From Mangifera indica (taxonomy: Eukaryota > Streptophyta > Magnoliopsida > Sapindales > Anacardiaceae): a DNA stretch of 64,000 nt. Shown piece by piece: positions 21,555 to 33,419 of the stretch. Below the pieces are notes generated by a model. That model saw only the letters and a program-made list of their open reading frames with translations. It made no database searches and was not told where the DNA came from. Location of the stretch: positions 6,047,228 through 6,111,227 of the forward strand of contig NC_058145.1 of NCBI RefSeq assembly GCF_011075055.1. Direction: 5' to 3'. The position numbers and the translations under genes were made by a program. Position 1 is the first letter of the stretch. Each line of letters starts with the position of its first letter.

Positions 21555-24500
21555 TCATTTGAAAAGAAAACCATCATGGACAGAATAGTCTTCATATGCC
21601 CCTCTAGAACACTTCTTCATGATCTCCCAAAGCTTATCATCTTCATTGTAATATTGTCTCATAAGCTGGAAACCTAGAACTCTTGCATCAAGAATGGATA
21701 ACAAGTAATGCCTCCTTGAAAGAGCATCCGCAACTACATTGGAAGAACCTTGTTTATATGCTGAAACAAAGGAGAAAGATTGGAGGAATTCCACCCATTT
21801 AGCATGCCTTGAACTTATCTTATGTTGGCTACTAAGAAACTTCAAGGCTTGGTGATCGGAATGAAGCACAAATTGTTTAGGCCTTAGGTAATGACTCCAA
21901 TGATCAAGGGCTCTAACAATTGCATAGAATTCTTTGTCATAGGTGGAGTATCTTCTCTTGGACTCATTCAGCTTCTCACTAAAGTAAGCAATGGATCTTT
22001 TGGCTTGAGTTAGGACTGCCCCAATGCCAACTCCACTTGCATCACATTCCACTTCAAATACCTTATCAAAATCAGGTAGAGCAAGTATGGGGGCTTCACA
22101 TAACTTCTTTTTAACCTCTTCAAATGCTTTGGAGGCTGCTGTGGACCATTCAAACCCATTTTTCTTCATACATTCAGTGATGGGAGCCATGAGAGTGCTA
22201 AAATTAGGCACAAAACGCCTATAAAAAGAAGCAAGGCCGTGGAAGCTCCTTACTTCAGTGAGAGTCTTTGGTTGGGGCCAAGTTTTAATGGCATCTACCT
22301 TAGATTGATCTACTTGAATGCCATCCTTAAAAACTACATATCCAAGGAACACAACTTGGTCTACAAAGAATTCACACTTCTCTTCTTTTGCATATAACTT
22401 ATTCTTCCTCAACACATCAAAAACACTTCTCAAATGCAAGACATGATCATCAAGAGTTTTGCTATATACTAATATGTCATCAAAATAAACAACAACAAAT
22501 GCACCAATGTAAGGTTTGAGTACCTCATTCATAAGCCTCATGAAAGTGCTTGGAGCATTTGAAAGGCCAAAGGGCATAACCAACCATTCATATAAGCCTC
22601 CCTTAGTCTTGAAGGTTGTCTTCCATTCATCCCCTTCTTTCATCCTTATTTGATGGTAGCCACTCCTTAGATCAATTTTGGAGAAGACACAAGCACCATG
22701 TAACTCATCGAGCATGTCATCAAGTCTAGGGATGGGATACCTATACTTGATGGTTATATTGTTAATGGCTCTACTATCCACACACATCCTATATAAACCA
22801 TCTTTCTTAGGAACAAGTAGGGCTGGAACGGAACATGGACTCATGCTAGGCTTTACAAAGCCTTTTTCAATCAATTCTTCCACTTGCCTTTGCAACTCTT
22901 TAGTCTCCATGGGATTGCATCTATAGGCTGGCTTATTAGGCAATGGTGCACCCAGAACCAAGTCAATTTGATGCTCAATGCCTCTTATAGGAGGGAGGCC
23001 GGATGGAAGCTCTAGTGGGAACACATCTTCAAATTCAGCCAAGAGAGATTGAACTAAGGGATGAGCTTCTTTCTTCTCATGTTTGAGCTCCCCTTTAAGT
23101 ATAAGTAATGCAAAGATAGGTTGCAAACTCAAAAGAGCCCTTTCTACTTGCTGCCCATTCATATACATACTCTCCCTTTTAGCTTCTTTCCCTTTGATAG
23201 CCTTGTTAGCTTCTTGGGGACTAAGAGGTAGCAAAGTAATGGTCTTCCCCTTGAATTTGAAGGAACAAGTGTTCTTTTTACCATTATGAGTTACTTCTCT
23301 ATCAAATTGCCAAGGTCTCCCTAGCAACAAATGGCATGCATCCATGGGAACTACATCACACACAATCTCATCTTGGTAATGCTTGCCAATGGAAAAGGAA
23401 ACAAGTACTTGTTTGGCTACTTGGAGGCTGGTCCCATTGCTCAACCATTGGAGCTTATATGGTTGAGGATGAGGTATGGTAGATAATCCAAGTTTCTCCA
23501 CTAATGTAGATGAAGCCACATTTGCACAACTTCCACTATCTATAATCAAAGAACACACCTTGCCTCCAATGGTGCATCTTGATTGGAAAATTTGGAGCCT
23601 TTGTTCCTCATGTGGGAAGGACTTGGAATGCAATGCTCTTCTAATCACTAACATCTCTCCTTCATCAGCCCTTTGCATGACCTCCTCTTCTTCTTCTTCG
23701 GCAGCTCCATCTTCATGGCCATAATCTACATTTTCTTCATCTTCTTGAAGAGACTCTTCAATAGCTTGAATCTCCATCAATGACAAAGTTCTTCTATTTG
23801 GGCATTCGGCTTGGAAGTGTCCATAGCCTTGACATTTGAAGCACTTTTTATTGGATAGATCAAGTCTTCCCATAATTGGTTTGTTCTTGCTAGGTTCTAC
23901 CACCTTTTCTTTTCCTTTCTCCTTGGAAGTGATTTCGGCAGCCTTATAGTTGGATGGGGAACCCTTTTGAAAGGTGGTTCCCTTGTGGAAAGGAGGGCTT
24001 TTGTAGAATGAAGTCCCCTTGGTGAATGGCTTGGCAACCGTAGACTTCATGGCCTTCTTTTGCTTCTCCACCTTAATAGCTAACTTACAAACATCTTCAA
24101 ATGTGCAATATGGTTGCAATTCTACCATATGAGCAATGTCTTGGTTTAAACCACCAATGAATCTTGCAATGGTTTGCTCTTTCACTTCCGACAGCTCACT
24201 TCTCATTAATAGCTTCTCAAACTCCCTTATGTAATGCTCTACTCCATCACTTCCTTGCTTAAGGGTGTGTAGCTTGAGGTAAAGATCTTGTTTATGGTTG
24301 TCCGGAAGGAATCTTCTCTTCATAAGCTTATTTAGTTTCTCCCAAGATCTCACTCTCTCTTTACCATCCCTTTCCCTTTGCTTCTTAAGATTTTCCCACC
24401 ACAAGGATGCATAATCCTTGAATTTCAAGATGGCAAGTTTACATTTCTTCTCATCCGAATAGCCCTTATATTCAAAAACTCTCTCTATGGCATGTAACCA

Positions 24501-24920
24501 ATCAACAAAATCATCCGGACTCATGCTCCCTTCGAATTCCAAAATTTCAATTCTTAAACCCCTATCATCATCCTTTTCTCTCCTAGGTGGCCTCTCTTGT
24601 TCTTCCTCACTTGAATAATCATGAAGCATCAATTCCTCCCTATGATGTCTAGGAGGAGGAGGGGAAGGTCTAATATGTCTTCTTGGTTGATGTAGTTGGG
24701 TTGGGTGAGGTGGAGGAGGGGGTATTTGGCTTTGTGTTGAAGTTTGGGGCTGTGATAAGGGTGCCCTACTTTGAGTGAGGGTCAAGTCTCTCATCATTTG
24801 ATTCATTTGGTCCTTAATGGCCTTAAGTTCTCCTTTAACTTCTTCTTTTAATGCCATGTGGGCAAATTCCCAAGGATGAGGAGGTGAGGAGGATGAGGAT
24901 GAAGTTCTTTTGTGGGACAT
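21555..24920 (-). CDS. Gypsy gag-protease-RT-RNase H polyprotein
   Basis: A 1,121-codon open frame starts at ATG 24920 ([10 protein letters not shown]). Domains in order: Gag core about residues 120-285; zinc knuckle [14 protein letters not shown] (360-373); aspartic protease IIDSGS (D461); RT about 680-860 with [11 protein letters not shown] (D750) and YFDD (812-815); RNase H about 955-1075 with CDASGVG and HSDHQAL. All catalytic residues I can check are intact. The frame ends at TGA 21555-21557 at the start of the integrase region. The next codons stay in frame and in family, so the TGA is probably a recent point mutation in one continuous gag-pol frame. Confidence 0.95.
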   Translation of the reverse strand: MSHKRTSSSSSSPPHPWEFAHMALKEEVKGELKAIKDQMNQMMRDLTLTQSRAPLSQPQTSTQSQIPPPPPHPTQLHQPRRHIRPSPPPPRHHREELMLHDYSSEEEQERPPRREKDDDRGLRIEILEFEGSMSPDDFVDWLHAIERVFEYKGYSDEKKCKLAILKFKDYASLWWENLKKQRERDGKERVRSWEKLNKLMKRRFLPDNHKQDLYLKLHTLKQGSDGVEHYIREFEKLLMRSELSEVKEQTIARFIGGLNQDIAHMVELQPYCTFEDVCKLAIKVEKQKKAMKSTVAKPFTKGTSFYKSPPFHKGTTFQKGSPSNYKAAEITSKEKGKEKVVEPSKNKPIMGRLDLSNKKCFKCQGYGHFQAECPNRRTLSLMEIQAIEESLQEDEENVDYGHEDGAAEEEEEEVMQRADEGEMLVIRRALHSKSFPHEEQRLQIFQSRCTIGGKVCSLIIDSGSCANVASSTLVEKLGLSTIPHPQPYKLQWLSNGTSLQVAKQVLVSFSIGKHYQDEIVCDVVPMDACHLLLGRPWQFDREVTHNGKKNTCSFKFKGKTITLLPLSPQEANKAIKGKEAKRESMYMNGQQVERALLSLQPIFALLILKGELKHEKKEAHPLVQSLLAEFEDVFPLELPSGLPPIRGIEHQIDLVLGAPLPNKPAYRCNPMETKELQRQVEELIEKGFVKPSMSPCSVPALLVPKKDGLYRMCVDSRAINNITIKYRYPIPRLDDMLDELHGACVFSKIDLRSGYHQIRMKEGDEWKTTFKTKGGLYEWLVMPFGLSNAPSTFMRLMNEVLKPYIGAFVVVYFDDILVYSKTLDDHVLHLRSVFDVLRKNKLYAKEEKCEFFVDQVVFLGYVVFKDGIQVDQSKVDAIKTWPQPKTLTEVRSFHGLASFYRRFVPNFSTLMAPITECMKKNGFEWSTAASKAFEEVKKKLCEAPILALPDFDKVFEVECDASGVGIGAVLTQAKRSIAYFSEKLNESKRRYSTYDKEFYAIVRALDHWSHYLRPKQFVLHSDHQALKFLSSQHKISSRHAKWVEFLQSFSFVSAYKQGSSNVVADALSRRHYLLSILDARVLGFQLMRQYYNEDDKLWEIMKKCSRGAYEDYSVHDGFLFK

Positions 24921-25021
24921 TTGTGGTAATGGTTAATGGTTATAAGTGTGTAAGGGTTGGGGTGAGTATTGGTAAGTGTTTAGGTTAAGGAAGGTTTGTG
25001 TTTAAGGCAAATTAAGGTTCT

Positions 25022-25070
25022 GTGAACAGTAATTTTGTAGTGAACAGTACATTCCGGGAGGTGAACAGTA
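25022..25070 (-). repeat. Three copies of TACTGTTCAC in the element leader
   Basis: On the plus strand GTGAACAGTA occurs at 25022-25031, 25040-25049 and 25061-25070, between the gag start and the primer site. One more near-copy lies in each LTR. Spacing is 18 and 21 bp. The role is unknown; a leader signal in the element RNA or a protein-binding site is possible. Confidence 0.7.
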
Positions 25071-25115
25071 GCTCCGGAGATGAAAATCAGTCAACAAATC
25101 ACACAAATAACCTAT

Positions 25116-25127
25116 GCTCTGATACCA
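25116..25127 (-). other. Primer-binding site (initiator-Met tRNA)
   Basis: Minus-strand TGGTATCAGAGC is the standard plant initiator-Met primer site. It lies two bases inside the 5' LTR (25130-26085). Confidence 0.95.
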
Positions 25128-25129
25128 AA

Positions 25130-26085
25130 TGGTGCATATCCATCAAGGCAATGCAACAAGTCACAAACTGAAAATCTGGAATTTATTGTTCATATGGCAC
25201 AGCAGCATTTTGTCTTCCAATTTGACCAATCAAATGACTTCCAAAACATACAAATTATGGTTCATTGGAAAGGGCATTCAAAGAGCTTTCTAATGATATA
25301 TGATAGCAATCACAACTCAATCAACAAGGCATTCAAAACTAGTTTAAAAGTTGGATGGCAAAATCTGAAAATGGCAAAATTACATACTGTGAACAGTTCC
25401 CGGGCATATAACACACATTCGCACTTTGGATTTCAAGGGGTAACAAGAAAGTTAACCAAGGCATAAAGGAAATTTCTACCAACCTTGGGGTCTTCCACCA
25501 CCAATTCTTCCTCCAAGATGAATTGGATAAAGGAAAGAGCAACTAAAGAAAAGCTACAAAGCTTTACTTGAATTTTTCATTAGCAAAGAACTCTAGCTTA
25601 CAAATGAAAATCCACTTTCATATATACAAGAGCAAGTGGCGGCAAAATGGAGCATTAATTTTGACATGGAAGCTTTTCCCTTCATTTAAGCTTAACCATT
25701 CATTCAATACTAAGGCCATACTATATTAATTCAAGAAAACAACAAAAAGGGATAACTTTTCCCTAAAAGGTGGAACTATGTCCACCAACTAAAGTTACTT
25801 GCTTCCCATTTAGTTGCAATCCAACTAAATGGGCTTCATGGCATCTTGGGCTTCAAGTGGGCTTGGAGTTGGCTTCTTGGACTCATTTAAGTTTCCATTT
25901 CATTAAGGCCTTGGATGCAAGTAATGAAATTGCACCCAAAAGTAAAGTTGGGCCAATGTGGAAAAAGCAATGAATCTTTGGGCTTGCATGGAGCTAATTC
26001 TTCATTCTCAATGGTGGCTTGAGCCAAATGGAGACTTGATAGAGAATTGGAAGCTAGGGTTGGAGAGGTAGCAGAAAATACATCA
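25130..26085 (-). repeat. 5' LTR of the complete gypsy element
   Basis: 956 bp, the partner of 19466-20421. A TATA-like run (25619-25627 plus-strand numbering) is placed to drive minus-strand transcription into gag. Confidence 0.93.
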
Positions 26086-26090
26086 AAAGT
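26086..26090. repeat. Target-site duplication, right copy
   Basis: AAAGT, an exact match to 19461-19465. Confidence 0.85.
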
Positions 26091-26212
26091 ATTTAGATGA
26101 AGATTATAATATATGTGACTAAGTGTATTTACATATGGTTCATATGATTATGCTAAATAACAATTACAAATTTCAAATCAATTGGCTCTAGAACATCTAC
26201 CCCAACAAAAGG

Positions 26213-27600
26213 GTTATCTCAGAAATAAGGCTTGGATTATGAGGAAACGTCTTTGCCCATGGCTATGATTAAATTCATTAGAATAATGCTAGCTATCACA
26301 ACATACCATGACCATGAAATTTGATAAATAGATGTCAAGACTGTCTTCTTCAATGGATTCATTGAGGAAAACATATATATGGAACAGCTCATAAGTTTTG
26401 TATCCATATTTGAAAGACATAAGGTATGCAAGTTACATCGATCCATTTATGGATTGAAGCAAGCTTTTAGAAGTTAGACATCTGATTTGATGAAACAATC
26501 AAATTGTTTAGTTTCAAAAAAAATTTGGATCAACCTTGTGTTTACAAATGGGTAAAGGATCATACCATAACGTTCCTCATATTGTATGTAGATGAAATAT
26601 TATTAATGGGTAATGACATTGAAATGATGAATAAGGTTAAAATTTGACTATCTAGAACCTTCTTAATGAAAGATTAGGAGATACAACCTATGTTCTTAAA
26701 ATCTGTGTCTATAGAGATATACCGAAAAGGATAATTGAATTATCTCAAAAATTGTACATAGAAAAATTTTTAAAAAGGTTTAACATGAAAAACTCCAAAA
26801 ACCAATGAATAGTGACAGCAGATGTGTAATGTGCTCTATGTTTTGACAATGAGAGGGCTCATGTAAGCAATACTTGTATAAGATCTGATATAACATTTTT
26901 CGTAAGTGTTACAAGCAGATATCAAGCTAATCTAAGGGAAAAATATTGGTCAACTGTGAAATAAATCCTTAAGTACTTAAGAAGGACTAAGAATCTTGTT
27001 TTAAGTTATAGGTGTTTAGAGTTAAACATTCATAGGTACTTAGATACTGATTTCCAGTTAGATTTTTGATGATAGAAAGTTTACATCAAGTTTTACTTTT
27101 ACTTGTAATAGAGGTATGGTTAGTTAAATGAGTTCTAAACAATAAACCATAGTTGACTCCACTACAGAAGCTGAGTATATTATCACTTCAAAAGCAACAA
27201 AAGAGGTTGTATAGATATGCAAGTTCATATCTGAACTTGGTGTGGTTCCAAACATGGTTTTTTTGATAACCATGTTCTATGATAATACTAGTGTTATTAC
27301 ATAGGCAAAGGAACCAAAGGCATATCTGAACTTCGCATGGCTGCAAACATGGCTTGTCTGATAACCATGTTCTATGATAATATCCGTATTATTGCACAAG
27401 CAAAGGAACCAAGGGCGTATCAAAGGTTAAAACATATTCAACAAAAGTATTACTTTTTGAGAGAATTTGTTAGAACTAGAGAGATAATAATACGAAAGAT
27501 ATAGTTAGCAGAAAATGTAGCTGACCTATTCTTTAGGGCGATAACACTGAAATAGCTAAATCATTATCTTGAGAAAATAGGTATGTGATACAACAATGAT
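26213..27600 (+). pseudogene. Ty1/copia reverse transcriptase and RNase H (decayed)
   Basis: The plus-strand reading, with many stops, gives the copia RT order: GLDYEET, then IDVKTVFFNGFIEENIYMEQ, KVCKLHRSIYGLKQA, LYVDEILLMGND (catalytic YVDD changed to YVDE at 26585-26596), and the RNase H phrase DSTTEAEYI near 27150. The piece begins abruptly near 26213, directly after a stretch (26177-26212) that resembles the end of a copia LTR in the opposite orientation. It is an old, dead copy; gag and most of integrase are absent. Confidence 0.85.
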
Positions 27601-27850
27601 TGGTTTTAGTGCAAGTGAGGGTTTTGTTAATGTATGCCTAAAGACCTATTCGTGTTGTCAATTTTAGGGACAATTTAATCTTCTATGTATAAACCGTTTC
27701 CTTTATTTGTGATGATATAAAGTATGTATGTGAACTATTTAGATGACTTACGTAATATACAAACTGATGAAGAAGATAGGTACTCCTTAAAGAGAGTGAC
27801 TCAGTCTGATGAAGTCAATCTCATGTAACTTTTAAAACTGCTTCTTTAAT
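27601..27850 (+). repeat. Copia polypurine tract and start of 3' LTR
   Basis: After the RNase H tail, GTGCAAGTGAGGG (27609-27621) resembles the copia polypurine tract. TGTTAATGTATGCC from 27625 resembles the LTR start TGTTAGGGTAAATGCC of the minus-strand copia element (near 44135). The LTR appears cut off near 27840, where a gypsy fragment begins. Confidence 0.55.
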
Positions 27851-29345
27851 TCTTTTAGCTTTGTTGGGGCCATTCTATGAGGTGCCTTAGAGATAGGTGT
27901 AATGTTTGATGCTAATTCATTGTTAAACTTTATCTCTTGCTCAAAAGCTAATCCTCATAACTTTTTTGAGAATACATATGGAAACCCTTGAACAACTAGC
28001 ATCTTATCAATACTTAAGCTTGACTCTATTTTACTCATTTTGTGGGCTAAAAAACCTATAAACCCTTTATTCAGTATCTTTCTTGCCTTTAGTATGTTGA
28101 TTATCATGCTCTTGATGCACCATTCATTAAACTCAAAGTGATCTCCATTCTCAAGGTTAAATTGGACTTTTTTGCATTGATGGTCAATCTTAGTTCTATT
28201 CCTCTGCCAAAAATCCATCCCTAGAATCATATCATAATTTGGCATCTCAAACACTATTAGGTCCACCAGAAGCTATCTACCCTAAATCTCTATTACTAAT
28301 CTACCATCTCGTAATTCTATCTTGACTCTCTAGGTTATCCTTATAGTTATACTTCTAATCTTTCTACTAGATTATTGGTTACAAAACAATGCGTAGCTTT
28401 AGAATCAATTAAAATGTAAATAGAAGTACCAAGGTAAGAAATTTGACTAGTAACAACTATTAAGTAGCCTCAACTAACCTCCTGGTAATAGTGTATACTT
28501 TCAAAGCAGTTCCTCCTATTGACTACTCTACTTGAATTAGAGCCATTGGACAAGATCTAGCCATGTGCCCTAGCTAATGACACTTGTGATAGACTATTTG
28601 ACTAGTTGTGCACTCTTTTTTGTGATGCTTACCATATCTCTTACAAGTTGGAATCTCAAGTCCCCTTTGTTTTTTATTACTATTCCAATCCTTTTTGCTC
28701 TATTTGGACTAGAATGGCCTTTTTTCTCGAAAGGAAGACCTCTTTGAACTAGGGCACTATTGATACCTGACTATGGTATTGGTACTAATGTTGGCACTTA
28801 AGCTAATTGAGTTGGGGTCTAACCATACATCCTCTTAATAAATAGCTTAACCCTCAAGGTCCTACTTAAGGCCTTATTGTATGTCTAATACGGTTTTGTA
28901 CCTTTCATGACATCTTGGGTTATAGTTAGATAAAGGCCATATAAAAATTTCTCCATTCGCCCAATCTTTCAATTGGCTATCTCAAGGGTATAGCTTACTA
29001 GGTGGTTAAACTTAGTGGAATACTCCTTTATAGCGTTTATGCCTTAAGTCAAAGTGAGAAACTCCTGAGCTTTTATACAAGTCACATTTGCCCTTTGTAC
29101 TCTATATCAAACCTCTTTTTGAACTTTAACCAAGACATTTATGAAATCGTAATCGTCCCTTATACAAGGTTCCACCTTGTCCTAGAACTAGATTTGAAGA
29201 AATAGGTGGTGTATTTGACTAACTCATGATCCGTCATGTCAAATAGGGTCATAACACTCTTTACTAATTCTAATCACTTCTCAACTGTAATCGAATCCTT
29301 AGCACCATCAAATTTTTTAGGCTAATACATAATGGGTAAGTTAAA
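27850..29345 (-). pseudogene. Tekay-type gypsy fragment: gag, protease, RT start (decayed)
   Basis: The 27955-28266 frame (103 residues) carries MDLIVFEMPNYDMILGMDF, the segment after the protease in Tekay/Del elements; the intact match is in 49078-50646. Downstream on the minus strand (27850-27950) there are remnants of the RT N-terminus. Upstream (28300-29340) are gag remnants with many stops. RT core, RNase H, integrase and LTRs are missing. It was probably cut by later insertions or deletions. Confidence 0.7.
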
Positions 29346-29366
29346 AATAGGATGTAATTAAGTGTT

Positions 29367-30315
29367 TTGTGCATATTCATCCAAACATGCAACAAGAAAC
29401 CAAAAATCAAAACCTGTTTTCACTGTTCATATGGTTTGAGTAGTTTTTTTGTTCTTGCAGTTTAACCAACCAAATCAACTCCAAATCCAACCAAATTCAT
29501 TTCATCATAATCACAACACAATGAACTTTCTTTCAAGCTATGGACGTACACAATTGGTGTTGAGTAAGGCAATCAAGTTACAAGTAGAATACAGTGGCAA
29601 AAATGGTAATCATGATGCAACTCTCTGCCATAATCAAAATTAACACACATACACACCCTAATTTAGATTTCTAAGGAAACATAAAATGTAACCAAGGTAT
29701 AAAGGAAAGTTCCACCAACCTTGGGGTCTTCCACCACCAATCTTCCACCAAAAATGATTGGATAAAAGAAATGAGAAAAAAGAGCTAACAAAGTTTCTTC
29801 AAATTTTCATTTAAAAGAAAAAAAACCCTTTTTACAAAGCATGACCGCTTTACATAGGGAGTAAGTGGTGGAAAAATATATGTGTACATAGGTTTTTAAT
29901 AAAATAATTCACTCTAGCCCTTAATTCACTCTAAACCACACAAAATATGTCATGCCATACTCTAAATAAATGCAATAAGACAGAATGTCACTATTATTCC
30001 ATAAAAAGTGGGCTCTTGTCTCCACCAAAGCTTTCCTTTTATCGAGTTTCGTCCAACTCTCCCAATTAGGTTTTGAGCACCTTTTTGGGCTTCAAAAGAG
30101 GACTTCTTAGATCTTTAAGACCTATTAGATCATAAGAGTTTTGGATCCAAGTAATAACATTGCACCTATAAACAAAGGTAGGCCAAGGTGGAAAAGGCAA
30201 TGAATCTTTGGGCTTGCATGGAGTTGATTCTTCATTCTCAATGGTGGCTTGAGCCAAATGGAGATTTGATAGAGACTTGGAAGCTAGAGTTGGAGAAGTG
30301 GTAAAAAATACATCA
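29367..30315 (-). repeat. Diverged LTR of a second copy of the complete gypsy family
   Basis: The sequence follows the 956-bp LTR of 19466-20421 from TGTGCATATTC to TACATCA, with many substitutions and small indels. It is much older than the complete element. The coding tail again overlaps its right part. Confidence 0.75.
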
Positions 30316-30890
30316 TTCCACCTGGGTTGGGAAAGACTTGCCCTCATGTCCTCAAGATGGCTATCCTCCATGTATGGTGAAAGATCTCTAATGTTGAAGG
30401 TGGTCGAGACTCCTCCCATTTCATCCAGAATATTTACCTTGTATGCATTACCATTCACCCTCTCAAGCACTTTAAATGGTCCGTTAGCCCTTGGAGCTAG
30501 CTTACTCCTCCTCTTGCTTGGAAATCTCTCTTTTCTCAAATGCACCCAAACCAAGTCACCAGGTTTGAAAATGGATGGCTTTCTATGCTTGTTGACCTTC
30601 TTCTTGTGAGCTTCATTGGTTTTCATGATCTGAAATTTGATGGATTCATGAAGTTTTTTCATGGCAATAGCTTTCTCCTTGGCTTCCTTATGAACTTGCA
30701 CATCAAGAGGCAAAGAAGTTAGATCCAAAGGAATTAAAGGATTGAGACCATACACTACCTCAAATAGAGAGTGACCAGTTGTAATGCTTGGACTCCTATT
30801 GTATGCAAATTCAGCTTGGGCAAGCTTCAAATCCCAATCTCTTAAGTGTTTGTTGACCATGGTTCTCAAAATGGCTCCCAAGGTTCGGTT
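30066..30890 (-). pseudogene. Gypsy integrase C-terminal fragment (truncated copy)
   Basis: The 271-codon frame 30066-30881 matches the integrase from just after the catalytic Glu (GAILRTMVNKHLRDWDLKLAQAEF) through the GPF-like region (SKLAPRANGPFKVLERVN) to the C-terminus. Similarity ends sharply near 30890, so the rest of the element is lost. Its C-terminus differs from the complete copy and ends later in the LTR, at 30066. Confidence 0.85.
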
Positions 30891-32003
30891 TTTGTCTTAA
30901 AACACCTCTTTTGGTCATCCTTTTTGGATTTCAATTGTACCATTAGATTTCTCTCACCATTTTTAACTTGGGTGTGTATTCAATTACAAATGTATGAATG
31001 TTCATGTGGATTTACATTTTTGCCCTTGTACATACATTCAAAGCCACGGTGCATTTCATCACTTTTTATTGCATTCAATATGGCATTTATACTTCTTCTT
31101 CTCTATTTTCCATTTCGAACTTACTTTTGTGTTTCATTTTATTTAAGTTGATAATTATGTGATTAGTTTGTGCATAGTTAAGTATTTGTTAATTTATGTG
31201 ATATATTTGTGCATTTTTTATGAACTTACACTTTATATTGTCTAAGCATTAGTACTCTTACTTGGATGATTATGATTGTTTGGATTTTTTTTTGTCATTG
31301 GTTTAGCCTTGATAATCATATCTTCTATATATGTGTTAAGGTATTTTAGTCTTTCTTTGCCTTGTGGATATATACCTTGCATTTTTCTTTTTTTATAATG
31401 ACAAAGGGGGAGAAATTATACATGTTATATTCTATATTTGATTACGGATACATTTGATTATGATTATGGATGTGATATTTAATGTCTATGGCCTTTCCAC
31501 ATGCTTTGATGCTTTATCTTGTTTGAATTGTTAATGCTCTTATTTTGATGTTCATACTTATTTAGACATTATATTTATGCACTAAGCTTTGATGATTATT
31601 TTTGGGCCATTTTGGTGGTTATTTGCTTTTACATTAGTTTGTCTCCTTGATTATATCCTTTTATCCATTGTTTTATTCTTTTTGATAATGACAAAGGGGG
31701 AGAAAAGTTTGATTGACGATTGATACTCTGATGTTGTGGATATTGTGGATATTTTGATAAGGATATATGTTATGGATATTGTGGATTTTTTTGATGAGAA
31801 TATATTTGATTGATGAGATTAATGTTGGACATATTATTATTTGCATATATTCAAGGGGAGGAAACTTGATTTTTTAAGGCGAACTCTTGCAAATTTTTTA
31901 AAAAATCAAGTGTTTCCTAACTTCAAGGAAATAGATTTATTGATATATTTTATAAAATTCCTTGAAGTGCATATGTGTTTGTTATCATCAAAAAGGGGGA
32001 GAT
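30891..32003 (+). other. Sirevirus-type 3' non-coding region with repeated polypurine tracts
   Basis: This AT-rich, T-rich stretch has no long frame. It contains ACAAAGGGGGAGAAA at 31401-31415 and again at 31691-31705. A third purine tract, AAAAAGGGGGAGAT, ends at about 32003 directly before an LTR start. Repeated polypurine tracts upstream of the 3' LTR are a known Sirevirus trait. The pol genes that should lie further upstream are not here. Confidence 0.65.
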
Positions 32004-33397
32004 TGTTGACTCAAGGAGTCATTATGCTCTTATTTTGATGATAACAAACTAATATATCCCTTAGCATATTAACTAATGATTTTACTTGAGTGTGTGTTTA
32101 GATTGCAAGAATTTATCTAATACACTTGAAGGAGTTTCAAGATAAAAATGAAGACAAAGCTCAAGTGAAGAATTCTTGAAGATTTGAAGTAAAACTCAAG
32201 TTTAGATAGACATGTTTGTAATTTGGAGCATTTGTTTTGATTAGAATTCTTATTTGCATGGGATAGCTCACTTTGAAAACTCACTTTCATATCTTTTACA
32301 TTTTGGGTTAAAATGTCATTTTTCAAATTTATTGGGTTAAGCCAATTTTTTCACTAAAGTTTATTAATTTATTTAAAATGATGAAGTTTTGTGAACTACA
32401 TTTTCATATTTTAAAGATGGTTTTGAAAGAATTTTCAAAAATGGGTTAAATTGTCACTTTTCAAAGATTTAGGGGTCAAAATGATTTTTGAAAATTCAGG
32501 GGGTAAAAGGTAATTTGACCGATTGAATCAGCTTCCGAATTGTCTAGAAGCCATGTATTTTGGCTTCCAGAAATTCGGTCGACTGAATTGTGGTTTGAAT
32601 TTTTCCAACGGCTAGTGCCACGTAAGCTCCACGGAAGTGCCATGTCACATTCGATTGATCGAATTCCATCCGGTCGGTCGAATTGTGCATTTTTTGGAAA
32701 TCTAAAACGGCTATTCTTTGTGCACAACGGTAACTTTCCTCATTTTCCCCTATATAAACCCAATCAAATTCGTTCGAAAAGAACTTTTGCCACCAAGAAC
32801 TTTCACATATTTGAGAGCAAATTAGTTTTGAGCTATTTACTTGCAAATTCTTTTCTCTAATCAAAACCCTTGCTCATACACTTTGTAATTCAATTTCGCA
32901 TTGGGTTGTACTAAGCTTTAACTTTCATATACGCTCTTTGAGAGAGATCATATTTCAATTTCGTACTATAAAATAGTGAGGTTCACTCTTGGAGAGATTA
33001 GCAAATTTCTAGTGAGAGAAATTGAGCTTTATTATTTGTAAAGGTTAATAGCACCTTAGAAGCTATTTTGGTTGTGAAGAAAAGCTTGGTTGAGGTTTTA
33101 GTCAATCAAGGATTAGTGGAATACTCCAAGGGAGACAGCTTGAAGGAGTGGACGTAGGCCGGGTTGAGCCGAACCACTATACATCGCGTGTTTGATTTTC
33201 TCTTCCCTTAAACTCATACTTTATGTTATATTATTTTGATTGTATTGATTATTTGGAATATTTTAGTTATTCTCATAAATTGGATTAAAAATAGACAACA
33301 TTCATTGATTTGAATAAATTGCTTTAATTCTCAAATTTGATAAAGATTGTTTTAAAATTGCCTAATTCACCCCCCTCTTAAGCCATTCGATCCTACA
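32004..33397 (+). repeat. Sirevirus-type LTR
   Basis: About 1.39 kb, from TGTTGACTCAAGG to TCCTACA, directly after a polypurine tract, so it is a 3' LTR on the plus strand. It has a TATA box at 32751-32757. Upstream of that is a cluster of inverted repeats: GAAGCCA/TGGCTTC (32547-32567), the near-palindrome AATTCGGTCGACTGAATT (32572-32589), and TTCGATTGATCGAATT (32650-32665). Such palindromes in U3 are typical of Sireviruses. The exact right end is inferred from the terminal CA. Confidence 0.7.
32751..32757 (+). promoter_or_regulatory. TATA box of the Sirevirus-type LTR
   Basis: TATATAA follows CTCATTTTCCCC and lies about 85 bp after the palindrome cluster, in the expected U3 promoter position. 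Confidence 0.6.
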
Positions 33398-33419
33398 ATA
33401 GGTACCATCAATATAAGCT

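Larger units (their letters stand above)
19466..26085 (-). mobile_element. Complete Ty3/gypsy LTR retrotransposon (chromovirus-like), young
   Basis: A 6,620-bp element on the minus strand with 956-bp LTRs (19466-20421 and 25130-26085), a perfect 5-bp duplication, a 12/12 tRNA-Met primer site, a G-rich polypurine tract, and one gag-pol frame of about 1,565 codons broken by a single TGA. I counted about 10 differences between the two LTRs by eye, roughly 1%, so it inserted recently. There is no chromodomain. Integrase motifs and the frame that runs into the 3' LTR recall the CRM lineage, but I cannot confirm that assignment. Two older relatives lie at 14325-17160 and 29367-30890. Confidence 0.95.

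Noticed and set aside
32476..32864. Two overlapping about 106-codon frames on opposite strands
   Set aside because: They arise from the GC-richer palindrome cluster in an LTR, and the strand symmetry is a by-product of the inverted repeats.
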